DNA from: Propionivibrio soli
GTDB lineage: Bacteria > Pseudomonadota > Gammaproteobacteria > Burkholderiales > Rhodocyclaceae
DNA: 64,000 nt
Assembly (NCBI RefSeq): GCF_025770765.1
Contig: NZ_JANZKY010000009.1
Coordinates: 163,474 to 227,473, forward strand
Direction: 5' to 3'
Shown piece after piece: positions 38,204-49,645 of this stretch. Positions within the stretch are counted from its first letter, which is position 1. Each line of letters opens with the position of its first letter. Position numbers and translations under genes: made by a program. The notes under the pieces were generated by a model. It had not been told where the DNA came from and searched no databases. It saw nothing but the letters and a program-made list of their open reading frames with translations.

Positions 38204-38401
38204 CCCTGGGTGCCCGGCGCTTGACCTTGGTATCTGGATAGAACTTGAGGGCGCGGTCTGGTCTGCAGTTGTAGATCGGATGCATTCCTGGCTATGCGGC
38301 GGGTCCCGCCGAAACCTACGTAGAATTCATTCTTCCCCTGCGCCGACTCCCGAGGTGCAGAGTAATCGTCTACCATCGCGGGTTTCGCAACACTGCTGCT
38401 C

Positions 38402-40273
<1,872 letters not shown>

Positions 40274-40306
40274 GGCACCCGGAGCAGCATGGTAGAATCC
40301 AAGGCT

Positions 40307-40507
40307 ATGGAGATCACCATCAACGGCGAGTCTCGCCAATTTCCCGAACCATTCACCGTGGCCGAGTTGGTCGAGACCCTTGGATACGTCGGCAAGCGCA
40401 TTGCGATCGAACGCAACGGCGAGATCGTTCCGCGCAGCCGTCATGGCGCCGTCGAACTCGCTGCCGGCGACCGGCTGGAAATCGTTGTCGCCGTGGGTGG
40501 CGGTTAA
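40307..40507 (+). CDS. thiS: thiamine sulfur carrier protein ThiS
   Basis: This is a 66-residue ubiquitin-like protein with the strand start [12 protein letters not shown] and the C-terminal AVGGG tail, where the last Gly-Gly is thiocarboxylated. I chose the ATG at 40307. It lies 33 bases after recQ and 56 bases before thiG, its partner. No TPP riboswitch is visible upstream, so transcription may depend on recQ. Confidence 0.93.
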   Translation: MEITINGESRQFPEPFTVAELVETLGYVGKRIAIERNGEIVPRSRHGAVELAAGDRLEIVVAVGGG

Positions 40508-40563
40508 TCCGCCTGGTTGAAGTCCCGCGTGCTTTTCGTGAACCCGTTTTCCGAGGAAAACCC

Positions 40564-41358
40564 ATGCCCACGCCCATTCATAACCTGACAGTTGCCGACA
40601 AGACTTACCGTTCGCGGCTGCTCGTCGGAACCGGTAAGTACAAGAATTTCCAAGAAACGCGGGCGGCGATCGACGCCTCAGGCGCCGAAATCGTCACGGT
40701 CGCCATTCGCCGCGTCAACATCGGCCAGAACCCCGGCGAGCCGAATCTGCTCGACGTGCTGCCGACGTCCGAATTTACGATCCTGCCTAACACCGCGGGC
40801 TGCTATACGGCCGACGATGCCGTGCGTACCCTGCGCCTCGGCCGGGAACTGCTCGATGGCCATCCGTTGTGCAAGCTCGAAGTGCTCGGCGATTCGAAGA
40901 CGCTCTTCCCCAACATGCCGGAAACCTTGAAGGCGGCCGAGATCCTGGTGAAAGACGGTTTTCAGGTCATGGTGTACTGCGCCGACGACCCGATCCAGGC
41001 CAAGATACTCGAAGACCTCGGTTGTGTTGCCGTGATGCCGCTGGCGTCACTGATCGGTTCCGGGATGGGCATCGTCAACCCGTGGAACCTGCGCCTGATC
41101 ATCGACAGCCTGAAGGTCCCCGTGCTCGTCGACGCCGGAGTCGGAACCGCCTCCGACGCGGCGATTGCCATGGAACTGGGATGCGACGGCGTGCTCATGA
41201 ACACGGCCATCGCCCATGCCAAGGATCCTGTCCTGATGGCTAGTGCGATGAAGAAGGCCGTCGAAGCGGGGCGCGAAGCCTTTCTGGCCGGCCGCATGGC
41301 TCGCAAGTATTATTCGGCCGATCCTTCGTCTCCGACTAGCGGCCTGATCGGCTCTTGA
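40564..41358 (+). CDS. thiG: thiazole synthase ThiG
   Basis: ThiG makes the thiazole phosphate moiety of thiamine from deoxyxylulose 5-phosphate, ThiS-thiocarboxylate and an iminoacetate. The 264-residue protein has the usual length and motifs: [54 protein letters not shown] and [39 protein letters not shown] precedes the ATG. Its stop overlaps the trmB start by one codon frame (TTGA). ThiO or ThiH is not in this window. Confidence 0.96.
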   Translation: MPTPIHNLTVADKTYRSRLLVGTGKYKNFQETRAAIDASGAEIVTVAIRRVNIGQNPGEPNLLDVLPTSEFTILPNTAGCYTADDAVRTLRLGRELLDGHPLCKLEVLGDSKTLFPNMPETLKAAEILVKDGFQVMVYCADDPIQAKILEDLGCVAVMPLASLIGSGMGIVNPWNLRLIIDSLKVPVLVDAGVGTASDAAIAMELGCDGVLMNTAIAHAKDPVLMASAMKKAVEAGREAFLAGRMARKYYSADPSSPTSGLIGS

Positions 41359-42116
41359 GCGTGAGCGAAGCGATCGATACGTCGGTGAACACGCCGACGG
41401 TGGGCGAGGAGCGCCCCGAGAACGTCTATACCGCCGGGCGCGCCGGGCACATCCGCAGTTTCGTGCTGCGGCAGGGTCGTGTTTCGAGTGCGCAGCAGCG
41501 TTATTACGACAGCATGATGGTCAAGATCGGCGTGCCGTATGCGGCGGCGCCCTGCGATCTCGAAGCCTTGTTCGGTCGACCGGGCTCCGTCGCCCCGAAG
41601 ATTCTCGAAATCGGTTTCGGCATGGGCGAGACGACCGCAACGATTGCGACCGCGAATCCGGACAAGGATTATCTGGGAATCGAGGTTCACACCCCGGGGG
41701 TCGGCAGCCTCTGCAAACAGATCGCCGAAGGCGGGCTGAGTAACGTGCGCATCGTTCAACACGACGCCGTAGATGTCCTGCGCGAGATGATCGTGCCGGA
41801 ATCATTGGACGGCGTGCACATCTTCTTTCCAGATCCGTGGCCCAAGGCGCGGCACCATAAGCGACGCCTGATCCAGCCGCCGCTCGTGGCCCTGATTGCG
41901 AGCCGCCTGCGATCCGGCGCGTACATTCACTGCGCGACCGATTGGGAAAACTATGCCGAGCAGATGCTTGCGGTGCTTTCGGCGGAACCGTCGCTCGTCA
42001 ATACCGCCGACGGTTACGCGCCGCGCCCCGACTACCGGCCGCTGACCAAGTTCGAACAGCGCGGCCTGCGTCTTGGCCACGGCGTGTGGGACGTCATTTT
42101 CCGGAAGAAAGCATAA
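41355..42116 (+). CDS. trmB: tRNA (guanine-N7-)-methyltransferase TrmB
   Basis: TrmB methylates G46 in the tRNA variable loop. The 253-residue protein has the SAM-binding [12 protein letters not shown], the family motif [16 protein letters not shown] and [11 protein letters not shown]. The start is a TTG at 41355 overlapping the thiG stop, or a GTG at 41361; neither has a strong ribosome site, which fits coupling with thiG. It converges on the TonB-like gene 60 bases downstream. Confidence 0.95.
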   Translation: MSVSEAIDTSVNTPTVGEERPENVYTAGRAGHIRSFVLRQGRVSSAQQRYYDSMMVKIGVPYAAAPCDLEALFGRPGSVAPKILEIGFGMGETTATIATANPDKDYLGIEVHTPGVGSLCKQIAEGGLSNVRIVQHDAVDVLREMIVPESLDGVHIFFPDPWPKARHHKRRLIQPPLVALIASRLRSGAYIHCATDWENYAEQMLAVLSAEPSLVNTADGYAPRPDYRPLTKFEQRGLRLGHGVWDVIFRKKA

Positions 42117-42175
42117 AGCTTCTGCTCGCGGGCGTTGCTTGGGCAGCGAGAAGGTTTGTCGTCGATGACAAAGTG

Positions 42176-42703
42176 CTATTGCAGGCGGAAAACCACGGGC
42201 AGGATCAGCTCTCGGGAACTGCCGCCGCCCAAATGCCCCATCGCGTACGCCGCCCGGATCGCCGCATTGTCGAGAATTGCATGGCCGCTGCTTGCCGCGA
42301 TGGTCACATCCTCGACCGCGCCGTTGGCGTCCAGACGGACGATCAGCCGCACCTCGCCCTCGATGCCTTTGGCTAATGCTTCGGGTGGGTAGTAGAGGTG
42401 CTGAGCGAGCTTGCGTTGTGCAACCTGTGTCTCGCGCTTGTTCGCCGTTTTCGGCCGCGCATCTTTCTTGGGCGCCGCTGATGGAGGTGGTGGGGCCGGA
42501 ACCGGCTTCGGTTCCTCGTTGGCGTCGAGCGTGTTCTTGACCAGCGGTTCAGGTGGAGGAGCCGGCTCCGCAGGAAGCCTTAACCGCGCGACGAGCGCGT
42601 TGCGCGGCGGCGGTGCGGAAAGGCGCTTGAAAACGTCCGGAAAGAGCAACCCGGCGTGCAGAGCAAGCGAAAGCGCGATAGCGAAGATCAGACGGTACGG
42701 CAT
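42176..42703 (-). CDS. TonB-like energy transducer protein
   Basis: This is a 175-residue protein. An N-terminal membrane anchor MPYRLIFAIALSLALHAG, with the conserved His in the helix, is followed by a Pro/Ala/Lys-rich periplasmic linker and a C-terminal TonB domain (YYPPEALAKGIEGEVRLIVRLDANGAVEDV). I chose the ATG at 42703, which has GGGGCTG upstream; a start at 42739 is possible. No exbBD or TonB-dependent receptor gene is adjacent. It is divergent from the ankyrin gene with only 69 bases between them. Confidence 0.85.
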   Translation of the reverse strand: MPYRLIFAIALSLALHAGLLFPDVFKRLSAPPPRNALVARLRLPAEPAPPPEPLVKNTLDANEEPKPVPAPPPPSAAPKKDARPKTANKRETQVAQRKLAQHLYYPPEALAKGIEGEVRLIVRLDANGAVEDVTIAASSGHAILDNAAIRAAYAMGHLGGGSSRELILPVVFRLQ

Positions 42704-42772
42704 CAGCCCCGTATTGTGCAATAAAACCGGCGCCGACATCCTGTATGGTATACGGCTTGAAGGAGTTTTCAG

Positions 42773-43921
42773 ATGTACCCGTTTCTCGCTGCGCTGCGTT
42801 TGTCGTTTCTTGTATTGGTCCTTTGCGCCGCTCCCGCGTTGGCGGCTACGCCCGACCCGATTGCCTTTGGCTGGGCCGTCGAACGCGGCGACGTCGGCAA
42901 GGTGAGGTCCTGGCTCGACGAAGGGCTTGATCCGGAGTTCCAGGGAAATCAGCTGGGCACCGGGCTCATGATAGCCGCATGGAACGGCAACATCGAGATG
43001 ATGTCGCTTTTCCTCGAACGCGGAGCGAATCCAAGGCGTGCCAACCGCAACGGTGAGCAGCCGTTGCAGCTCGCGGCCTGGAATGGGCATACGGAGGCGG
43101 TGAAGTGGCTGCTTGCCCACGGTGCCGTCCTCAACCGCGACGGCAATTATTGGGGCGCGCTTCACTACGCCGTATTCAACGGGCATCAGGAACTCGCCAA
43201 ATACCTGATCGAACGCGGTGCCAACGTTAACGCGCGTTCACCGAACGGCTCAACGCCGATCATGATGGCGGCGCGTGAGGGCCGAGAGGAACTCGTCAAA
43301 ACCCTTCTCGAGGCCGGTGCCGACCCGCAATTGAAGAGCGACTGGGGCGACAACGCCTTAACCATGGCCATGCGCTACGACCACTACCGCATCGGCAAAA
43401 TGATTGCCTCGCCCGAAGAGTTCGAGATCGCGGTCAAGGCGCCGAAAGAAACGTTCGGCGAACCCGTGCGCTCGGCATCGGCGCCGAGCGAAATCGAGAA
43501 CATCCTGCGTCAGATCCGCGAAGCCGAAGCCGAAGGCCGGCCGAGCGAGGCGCTGCACAAGCAACTGATGGAGGCCGTGAACAACTTCCGGCGTAACGCC
43601 ACCGTGCAGAACGCGACGGTGGCACGGCGGCCGATGCCGATTCCATTCCAGCCGCGTACGCTGGTGATTACGGGAAGGCGCGGCAGCCCGGGGGCCGAGC
43701 GGGTTCAGATCACCGGCGAGCGCAAGCCGGCTGTGCAAGCTGCGCCGGCGTCCCCGCCGGGTAAACCGGGTTCGATCACAATTACGCCGGTCAACGATCA
43801 ACGCGCGATTCAGGCGCGCATCGCCGACCTGATGCGCCAGATCCGCCTTAATGAGGCGCAAGGACGGCCGGCGACCGATCTGCGCCGGGAACTGTCGGAA
43901 GCGGTCGATTCTTTGAAATAG
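42773..43921 (+). CDS. exported ankyrin-repeat protein
   Basis: This is a 382-residue protein with a signal peptide (about 1-25, ending PALA). About four to five ankyrin repeats lie at about 32-200, seen as LGTGLMIAAWNGNIEMMSLFLERGA, QPLQLAAWNGHTEAVKWLLAHGA and similar units. The C-terminal part holds a duplicated helical segment: IENILRQIREAEAEGRP and IADLMRQIRLNEAQGRP, each followed by a similar (L/E)...EAV. AAGGAG precedes the ATG. It is probably a periplasmic or envelope protein; function is unknown. Confidence 0.88.
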   Translation: MYPFLAALRLSFLVLVLCAAPALAATPDPIAFGWAVERGDVGKVRSWLDEGLDPEFQGNQLGTGLMIAAWNGNIEMMSLFLERGANPRRANRNGEQPLQLAAWNGHTEAVKWLLAHGAVLNRDGNYWGALHYAVFNGHQELAKYLIERGANVNARSPNGSTPIMMAAREGREELVKTLLEAGADPQLKSDWGDNALTMAMRYDHYRIGKMIASPEEFEIAVKAPKETFGEPVRSASAPSEIENILRQIREAEAEGRPSEALHKQLMEAVNNFRRNATVQNATVARRPMPIPFQPRTLVITGRRGSPGAERVQITGERKPAVQAAPASPPGKPGSITITPVNDQRAIQARIADLMRQIRLNEAQGRPATDLRRELSEAVDSLK

Positions 43922-43957
43922 CCCGCGGAGGAGGGGCCTGAAGAGGTTGTGGCTGGC

Positions 43958-45202
43958 CTAAGCGGCCGGGTCGGCAAGAAAGCGTTCAAGCAGCCGATTG
44001 AGAAAGCGTCGGCCTCGTTCGGTCGGCGCTAGATGGGAGGCCTCGCGCACGATCATCCCATCCGCCGCCGCGGCGCGCAGGATCGGCTCGACGACATGCA
44101 GCGGCCGCCCGGTGCGTGCCTGGAACAGCGAGACATCGAAGCCTTGGTTGAGGCGCAAGGCGTTCATCATGAATTCGAACGGCAGTTCATCCAACGGAAC
44201 GGCGAATTCCTGCTGCACCGGATGGCCGGCGGCGACCTGGGCGAGGTACTGCTTCGGCTGCTTCCAGCGCATCTGACGCCGGATTTCCCATCCTCCTCCT
44301 GTCGGCAATGTGAGCTTGCCGTGCGCCCCGGCGCCGATGCCGAGGTAGTCGCCAAAGGTCCAGTAATTAAGGTTGTGCCGGCATTCGTAACCAGGTCGGG
44401 CGAACGCCGACGTTTCGTAATGTACGTAACCTTCGCTGGCCAGGCGAGCCTCAAGGGCGTCCTGCATGTCAGCGCAGCGATCGGGTTCGGGGAGCGTGGG
44501 CGGTGCCGCAGCGAACGCAGTATTCGGCTCGATGGTCAATTGATAACACGACAGGTGCGGGGGTGCGAACACCAGCGCGGTCTCAATGTCGGCCTCAGCC
44601 TCGGCGAGCGTCTGCCCCGGCAGTCCGTACATCAGGTCGAGGTTGAAGCTCGCGAAATGCCGTGCCGCAATCTCGATCGCGCGCCGTGCCTCGGCGTCGT
44701 CGTGGATGCGTCCGAGCGCCCGCAAATGCGCGGGGTTGAAACTCTGGATGCCGAGCGACAGGCGATTGACGCCGGCGGCGCGGAACGCCGCAAATTTCTC
44801 CGCTTCCACGGTGCCGGGGTTGGCCTCAAGCGTGATTTCGGCATCCGGGCTTACCGGCAAGCGCGTACGGATCGCGGTCAGCAGGGTGTCCAGTGCTGCT
44901 CCAGAGAGCAGGCTCGGCGTGCCGCCACCGAGAAAGACGGTATTCACGCGCCGTCCCCAGACCTGCGGCAGGGCGGACTCGAGGTCGGCGATCAACGCCT
45001 CTATGTAGGCCTCTTCCGGCAACCCGTCGCGGATCTGATGCGAGTTGAAATCGCAGTACGGACATTTCTGTACGCACCACGGCACGTGGACGTACAACGA
45101 CAGGGGCAATGGTTCCCGAAAATCGGGACTGTCGTCGCTGGCGGTCTGTCGGTGACCGGCAACCTGAATCGGGATGACCCGTGCCGCCTTTTCTCGGCTC
45201 AT
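43958..45202 (-). CDS. hemW: HemW family radical SAM heme chaperone
   Basis: This is a 414-residue radical-SAM protein. The cluster motif is CVQKCPYCDFNSH at about 42-54 and matches HemW. It contains VFLGGGTPSLL, LEANPGTVE, SLGIQSFN, YGLPGQTL and GIGAGAHGK. HemN proper has a different CxxxCxxC context, so HemW is the better call. Its ATG overlaps the rdgB stop (ATGA). HemW carries heme to respiratory enzymes; the neighbouring genes do not say more. Confidence 0.94.
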   Translation of the reverse strand: MSREKAARVIPIQVAGHRQTASDDSPDFREPLPLSLYVHVPWCVQKCPYCDFNSHQIRDGLPEEAYIEALIADLESALPQVWGRRVNTVFLGGGTPSLLSGAALDTLLTAIRTRLPVSPDAEITLEANPGTVEAEKFAAFRAAGVNRLSLGIQSFNPAHLRALGRIHDDAEARRAIEIAARHFASFNLDLMYGLPGQTLAEAEADIETALVFAPPHLSCYQLTIEPNTAFAAAPPTLPEPDRCADMQDALEARLASEGYVHYETSAFARPGYECRHNLNYWTFGDYLGIGAGAHGKLTLPTGGGWEIRRQMRWKQPKQYLAQVAAGHPVQQEFAVPLDELPFEFMMNALRLNQGFDVSLFQARTGRPLHVVEPILRAAAADGMIVREASHLAPTERGRRFLNRLLERFLADPAA

Positions 45203-45789
45203 GAACGCCGGTTCTTGAGCCGCTCGACGAGCAGCGCCAAGGCCTGGCCGCGGTGCGAGCGGCGGTTCTTCTCCGCGGCGTCGAGTTCAGCGGCGGTCAG
45301 TCCGAGTTCCGGAATCAGGACGTAGGGGTCGTAACCGAAGCCGCCTTGTCCGCGCGGAGTGTCAACGATTTCGCCATGCCATTCCCCTTCGGCGATCAAC
45401 GGCTGGGGGTCATCCGCGTGGCGCACGAAAACCAGCACGCAGACGTAATGTGCCCGGCGGTCGCTTCTTCCTGAAAGTTCGGCGACGAGCTTCGCATTGT
45501 TACGTTCGTCCGACTTCGGTTCGCCGGCGTAGCGAGCCGAATAAACGCCGGGCGCGCCTCCGAGCGAATGTACGCACAGGCCCGAGTCGTCCGCCAGCGC
45601 GGGTAACCCGGTGCTCGCCGAGGCATGCCGGGCTTTGGCAAGCGCGTTCTCGACGAAGGTTCCGTGCGGTTCTTCGCATTCGGTGACGCCGAGTTCGCGC
45701 TGGGGAATCGTCTCCCAGCCGAGGGGCGCCAGCAGTTCACCGAATTCACGCAGTTTGCCTGGGTTGTTGGAGGCGACGACAAGTCTCAT
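45199..45789 (-). CDS. rdgB: dITP/XTP pyrophosphatase RdgB
   Basis: RdgB hydrolyses non-canonical purine triphosphates (dITP, XTP) to prevent their incorporation into DNA. The 196-residue protein has the HAM1 motifs ASNNPGKLREF, ADDSGLCVHSLGGAPGVYSARYAG and GYDPYVLIPELGLTAAEL, and ends AALLVERLKNRRS-like. Length matches the family. It lies 191 bases after rph in the minus-strand block rph/rdgB/hemW. Confidence 0.95.
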   Translation of the reverse strand: MRLVVASNNPGKLREFGELLAPLGWETIPQRELGVTECEEPHGTFVENALAKARHASASTGLPALADDSGLCVHSLGGAPGVYSARYAGEPKSDERNNAKLVAELSGRSDRRAHYVCVLVFVRHADDPQPLIAEGEWHGEIVDTPRGQGGFGYDPYVLIPELGLTAAELDAAEKNRRSHRGQALALLVERLKNRRS

Positions 45790-45980
45790 GGGTGCTCTTC
45801 ACTTCGTGGATTTGAAAGGACCGCGCAAAGCCCACTGCAGCAACGAACAGAGGAGCGATTCGGCCAAAGCAAAGGCCGGAAGGTAACACGCTTTCGACCG
45901 CTCGGCGGGAATGGGGTGCCCGGAGGTTGTTGCAGACCATGCCGGCGCCCGCTTCAATGCCGCGGGCGGAGCGACGCCAA

Positions 45981-46700
45981 CTATTGAGTTGCGAGCGCTT
46001 CCTTCTGCCGAGCGACGAGTTCGCGGATGCCGGCCTCGGCCATGTCCACCAATTGATCCATCTGTGCCCGGGTAAACGGCTCGCCTTCGGCCGTTCCCTG
46101 GATCTCGACGATGCCGCCCGCGCCCGTCATGATGACGTTCATGTCGGTGTCGCAATCGGAGTCTTCCACATAGTCGAGGTCGAGGACCGGCGTTCCTTTG
46201 TAGATGCCGACCGACACCGCAGCCACATGGTCGCGTATCGGGCTCGCCGTTAAGACGCCGCGTGCGACGAGGCCGGCGCAGGCGTCATGGAGCGCCACCC
46301 AGGCGCCGGTGATCGAAGCGCAACGGGTGCCGCCGTCGGCTTGCAGCACGTCGCAATCGAGCGTGATCTGCCGTTCGCCGAGGGCGGCAAGGTCAGTCAC
46401 GGCGCGCAGCGAACGCCCGATCAGGCGTTGGATTTCAAGCGTTCGGCCGCTTTGTTTGCCCTTTGCAGCTTCGCGCGCCGTACGCGTATGCGTCGAGCGC
46501 GGCAGCATGCCGTATTCGGCAGTCACCCAACCTTGCCCTTGGCCGCGCAGGAAGGACGGAACAAATTCCTCGACGCTGGCGGTGCACAGAACCCGTGTGT
46601 CGCCCATCTCGACGAGCACCGATCCTTCGGCATGGCGGGTGAAGCGGCGGGTGATGCGGACATTGCGCAGTTGCGTGGATTCTCTTTGGCTTGGACGCAT
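45981..46700 (-). CDS. rph: ribonuclease PH
   Basis: RNase PH is a phosphorolytic 3'-5' exonuclease that finishes tRNA 3' ends. The 239-residue protein has [75 protein letters not shown] and [18 protein letters not shown]. The start at 46700 has AGGAAA upstream. It follows the PP2C phosphatase gene by 17 bases. Confidence 0.96.
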   Translation of the reverse strand: MRPSQRESTQLRNVRITRRFTRHAEGSVLVEMGDTRVLCTASVEEFVPSFLRGQGQGWVTAEYGMLPRSTHTRTAREAAKGKQSGRTLEIQRLIGRSLRAVTDLAALGERQITLDCDVLQADGGTRCASITGAWVALHDACAGLVARGVLTASPIRDHVAAVSVGIYKGTPVLDLDYVEDSDCDTDMNVIMTGAGGIVEIQGTAEGEPFTRAQMDQLVDMAEAGIRELVARQKEALATQ

Positions 46701-46717
46701 GGGGATTTCCTGTATTC

Positions 46718-47638
46718 CTACTTCGAGTATTTGTGGATGGCGGCCTGGATTTCCTCGATCGCCTTTTCGATCTCCTCATCCGACAGTTCGGTTTTGTAGT
46801 GCGGATTGCGGCCGAAGGCATCGAGGCGCGTGGTGACGGTATCGCGCGGCATGGTTTGCGTCGAGATGAAGCTGGACGAGGACTCGCCCTCATCGACATA
46901 ACTGTCGGACCAACGCACGGCGACCACGGACAAGTTGTCGGCATTCGGTCCGCCGCGGGTTTCCGCCTGGTCGAGCAGCAGCGGCACGGCCTTGATCAGG
47001 TTCTCGCTCTGCATGGCGGCGATCAGCATCTCGGCGGGGATATTTCCCCAGACGCCGTCAGTGCACAGCACGAGCGAATCGCCAGCTTCGAGGGGCGTCT
47101 TGCGCGAGAACTCGATCTCGGGCATTTGACGGCCGCCGAGGCAACTGTAGACCTTGTTGCGATCCGGATGCGTCGCTGCTTCGCTTTTCTCGATGATTCC
47201 CTGATCGATAAGGAGCTGCACGCGAGAATGGTCCCGCGTCTGCGCATGGATCTTTCCCGCGCGAATCAGGTAGAGGCGGGAATCGCCGGCATGCGCCCAA
47301 TAGGCGACATTGTCCTGGACCAAACAGGCGACGCAGGTGGTGCGCGGCGAATCCTTTAAATTATGCAGATCGGTGAAATCGAGGATCGCGTGGTGCGCGT
47401 TCATCATCTCCGTCTGCAGGAACATGAACGGATCGCGCAATGTTGGCGTGGCCATGCGCTGGAAGGCTTCGGCCAGCGTCTGTACCGCAATCTGCGCCGC
47501 GACTTCACCGTAGTAGTGCCCGCCCATGCCGTCCGCGATCAGCATCAGGAGAGCGTCACGCGAGTAGCAATGCGCCAGGCGGTCCTCGTTGTTCGCGCGC
47601 TTACCGACGCGACTTTCCTGGTAAATCGTGAACTTCAC
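46718..47638 (-). CDS. PP2C-family protein serine/threonine phosphatase
   Basis: This is a 306-residue metal-dependent phosphatase. Motifs are NNEDR near the N terminus, [16 protein letters not shown] (Asp-Gly-x-Gly-Gly), [20 protein letters not shown] and [12 protein letters not shown]. The start is a GTG at 47638 that overlaps the kinase stop as GTGA, so the two are translationally coupled. A longer frame from 47686 would overlap the kinase further. The C-terminal tail (about 250-306) is Ser-rich and charged. With the kinase it forms a reversible phosphorylation pair. Confidence 0.93.
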   Translation of the reverse strand: MKFTIYQESRVGKRANNEDRLAHCYSRDALLMLIADGMGGHYYGEVAAQIAVQTLAEAFQRMATPTLRDPFMFLQTEMMNAHHAILDFTDLHNLKDSPRTTCVACLVQDNVAYWAHAGDSRLYLIRAGKIHAQTRDHSRVQLLIDQGIIEKSEAATHPDRNKVYSCLGGRQMPEIEFSRKTPLEAGDSLVLCTDGVWGNIPAEMLIAAMQSENLIKAVPLLLDQAETRGGPNADNLSVVAVRWSDSYVDEGESSSSFISTQTMPRDTVTTRLDAFGRNPHYKTELSDEEIEKAIEEIQAAIHKYSK

Positions 47639-48591
47639 TTCAACCCCGACTTTCTCGTAAACCGGCCCATCACACTGCCTAACCAATTGTTCTTCTCCAC
47701 GACCTTGGGCTTGCTATTTACTTTCTCGGTCAGCGCTTTTTGTAATGCGAAGACGCTTTGCGGGCGATAGAGGTGGTTTAGGCACAAACACCAATCGATC
47801 GTTTCGAGCAGCTGGTCCGAGTACTGGCCTTCCCAGCGCACCATCGCCGGAATCAGGCGATCCTTTTCCTGGCGGCTGTCGGCAGATTGCGGGGCCGTCG
47901 CGGCCAAGCACGCGTACATCGATGCGCCGACGCTGTAGATGTCACTCCACGGGCCGAGCAGTTCGCGCTGTCGGTAATGTTCTGGCGATGCGAAGCCCGG
48001 TGTGTACATGGGTTTGAGCATGGGCGTGTCGCGCGCCAGGGTTTGTCGCGCGGCGCCGAAGTCGATAAGCACCGGGGTGTAGTCGTTGCGCATGTAGATG
48101 TTCGACGGCTTGAGGTCGAGGTGCAGCAGCTTGTGTGAATGAACTTCACGCAGCCCATTGAGAAGCTTGGTAAAAACGTTGCGGATGAAGTTCTCGGTGA
48201 TCAGGGTACGGTTCTTCTGGATGAACTCCTGCAGCGTCCGTCCCTGTTCGTACTCCATCACCATGTACACGGTCCCGTTGGCGCGGAAGAAATTCAGCAC
48301 GCGCACGACGTTGGGATGGGAGAGCTTCGCCAGGGCGCGACCTTCCTCGAAGAAACACTTCATTCCATAGCGGAACGCTGGCATGTGCTCGTCGGTGATG
48401 ACCGGTTCGATCTCCCCTTCACCGCGCAGGGCGAGACTATTCGGCAGGTACTCCTTGATGGCGACGAACTTGTCTTCGGCATCGGTCGCCAGATAAACGA
48501 TCGAAAACCCGCCAAGGGAGAGCTGATGCTCGATGCGGTAAGCATCGAGTTGGTAACCGGGCGGCAGGGCGTGGTTCGCTTGTTGTGTCAT
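47635..48591 (-). CDS. serine/threonine protein kinase (PKN/Hanks type), non-RD
   Basis: This is a 318-residue cytosolic kinase. The Gly-rich loop LSLGGFSIVY is at about 24-33, the catalytic Lys is Lys46 (VAIKEYLP), the catalytic loop is HLDLKPSN (157-164, Asp159) and the metal motif is DFG (177-179). The HLD in place of HRD makes it a non-RD kinase. The C terminus (KNNWLGSVMGRF) shows no TM segment. The start at 48591 has no good ribosome site. It is followed by the PP2C phosphatase gene and is divergent from yicC. Confidence 0.92.
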   Translation of the reverse strand: MTQQANHALPPGYQLDAYRIEHQLSLGGFSIVYLATDAEDKFVAIKEYLPNSLALRGEGEIEPVITDEHMPAFRYGMKCFFEEGRALAKLSHPNVVRVLNFFRANGTVYMVMEYEQGRTLQEFIQKNRTLITENFIRNVFTKLLNGLREVHSHKLLHLDLKPSNIYMRNDYTPVLIDFGAARQTLARDTPMLKPMYTPGFASPEHYRQRELLGPWSDIYSVGASMYACLAATAPQSADSRQEKDRLIPAMVRWEGQYSDQLLETIDWCLCLNHLYRPQSVFALQKALTEKVNSKPKVVEKNNWLGSVMGRFTRKSGLK

Positions 48592-48692
48592 CGATAAGGA
48601 AGCTATGATGCGTTCTTTGGGCCATTTTCGGGGTTTGTTCCAAGGCTGTAAAGCCGAGCGGACGCCCGATGCAACCATTCTCCAGGAACTCC

Positions 48693-49559
48693 ATGATTTT
48701 TAGCATGACGGGTTATGCCGCGAGAACGCTCGATGTCGAGCGCGGCGCTTTGCACATCGAGCTGAAGAGCGTGAACTCGCGCTATCTCGATATCCAATTC
48801 CGCATTTGCGAGGAATTGCGTTCGGTCGAGCCCGCGTTGCGTGAGCTGTTCACCGCTCGCTTGGCGCGCGGGAAACTGGAGTGCCGGCTGGGGTTCACCG
48901 CCGTCGCGGCACGCGCGCAACCGGCGCTGCTCAACGCCGAACTGCTGCAGCGGCTGAAGGCATTCGAAGCGCAGGTAAAGAACGAATTGCCGCACGCGCC
49001 GGGCCTCTCGGTGAGCGACGTGCTCCGTTGGCCAGGCATGTTCGGTGACGATTCGCTCGATATCGAGACGCTGGCTCCCGCGTGTCTCGATCTTGCGAAA
49101 AACGCGCTGGACGATTTCACGGCGAGTCGGCAGCGCGAAGGCGCGAAGCTCGCCGCCGTCATTGGCGAACGCGTCGCCCGCATGCGTGCGCTCGTGCGGG
49201 AAGTGGAGCCGAGGATTCCGGTGGCACAGGGGGCATTCCAGGAAAAGCTGAAACAGCGTCTGGTCGAGGCGATCGGCAGCGCCGACGACGATCGGATACG
49301 TCAGGAAGTCGCCGTTTTCGCCGTGCGCATCGACGTTGCAGAAGAACTCGCTCGCTTGATGACCCACCTCGACGAAGTCGAGCGCGTTCTAGAAGCCGGC
49401 GGTTCGACAGGCAAACGCCTCGACTTCCTGATGCAGGAACTTAACCGCGAGGCAAACACGCTTGGCTCGAAATCCGTGGTTGCCGAGGTGTCGCAGACAG
49501 CAATGGAATTGAAGCTGTTGATCGAACAGATGCGCGAGCAAGTGCAGAACCTCGAGTAA
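48693..49559 (+). CDS. yicC: YicC/YloC family endoribonuclease
   Basis: This is a 288-residue protein. YicC features are MIFSMTGYAAR at the N terminus, ELKSVNSRYLD, RGKLECRL, and the C-terminal HLDEVERVLEAGGSTGKRLDFLMQELNREANTLGSKS. The start at 48693 has AGGAACTCC upstream. Family members act in RNA turnover. The gene normally precedes gmk in this order; here tctCBA and a small secreted gene intervene. Confidence 0.94.
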   Translation: MIFSMTGYAARTLDVERGALHIELKSVNSRYLDIQFRICEELRSVEPALRELFTARLARGKLECRLGFTAVAARAQPALLNAELLQRLKAFEAQVKNELPHAPGLSVSDVLRWPGMFGDDSLDIETLAPACLDLAKNALDDFTASRQREGAKLAAVIGERVARMRALVREVEPRIPVAQGAFQEKLKQRLVEAIGSADDDRIRQEVAVFAVRIDVAEELARLMTHLDEVERVLEAGGSTGKRLDFLMQELNREANTLGSKSVVAEVSQTAMELKLLIEQMREQVQNLE

Positions 49560-49577
49560 GCAGCACTCGCATTCGCG

Positions 49578-49615
49578 AAAAAATAAAGCGCGGAGTTCCG
49601 CGCTTTATTTTTTTT
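49578..49615. terminator. bidirectional intrinsic terminator between yicC and tctA
   Basis: AAATAAAGCGCGG-AGTT-CCGCGCTTTATTT forms a long stem with A-tract on one side and T-tract on the other. It serves yicC on the plus strand and tctA on the minus strand. The stem is perfect. Confidence 0.92.
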
Positions 49616-49645
49616 GATGACTCCCGAAGATTGGCCGGTCCGAGC

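Noticed and set aside
37997..38401. A toxin-antitoxin pair with the RHH protein as antitoxin
   Set aside because: No open frame with toxin-like motifs lies downstream before recQ or upstream before the SulP gene.
40274..40306. A thiamine (TPP) riboswitch before thiS
   Set aside because: The gap after recQ is only 33 bases, too short for the aptamer, and no TPP-box sequence is visible.
45790..45980. A small gene between rdgB and rph
   Set aside because: The open frames give peptides without family features or a ribosome site; the 191 bases look like ordinary spacer with a weak CGGCC/GGCCG fold.
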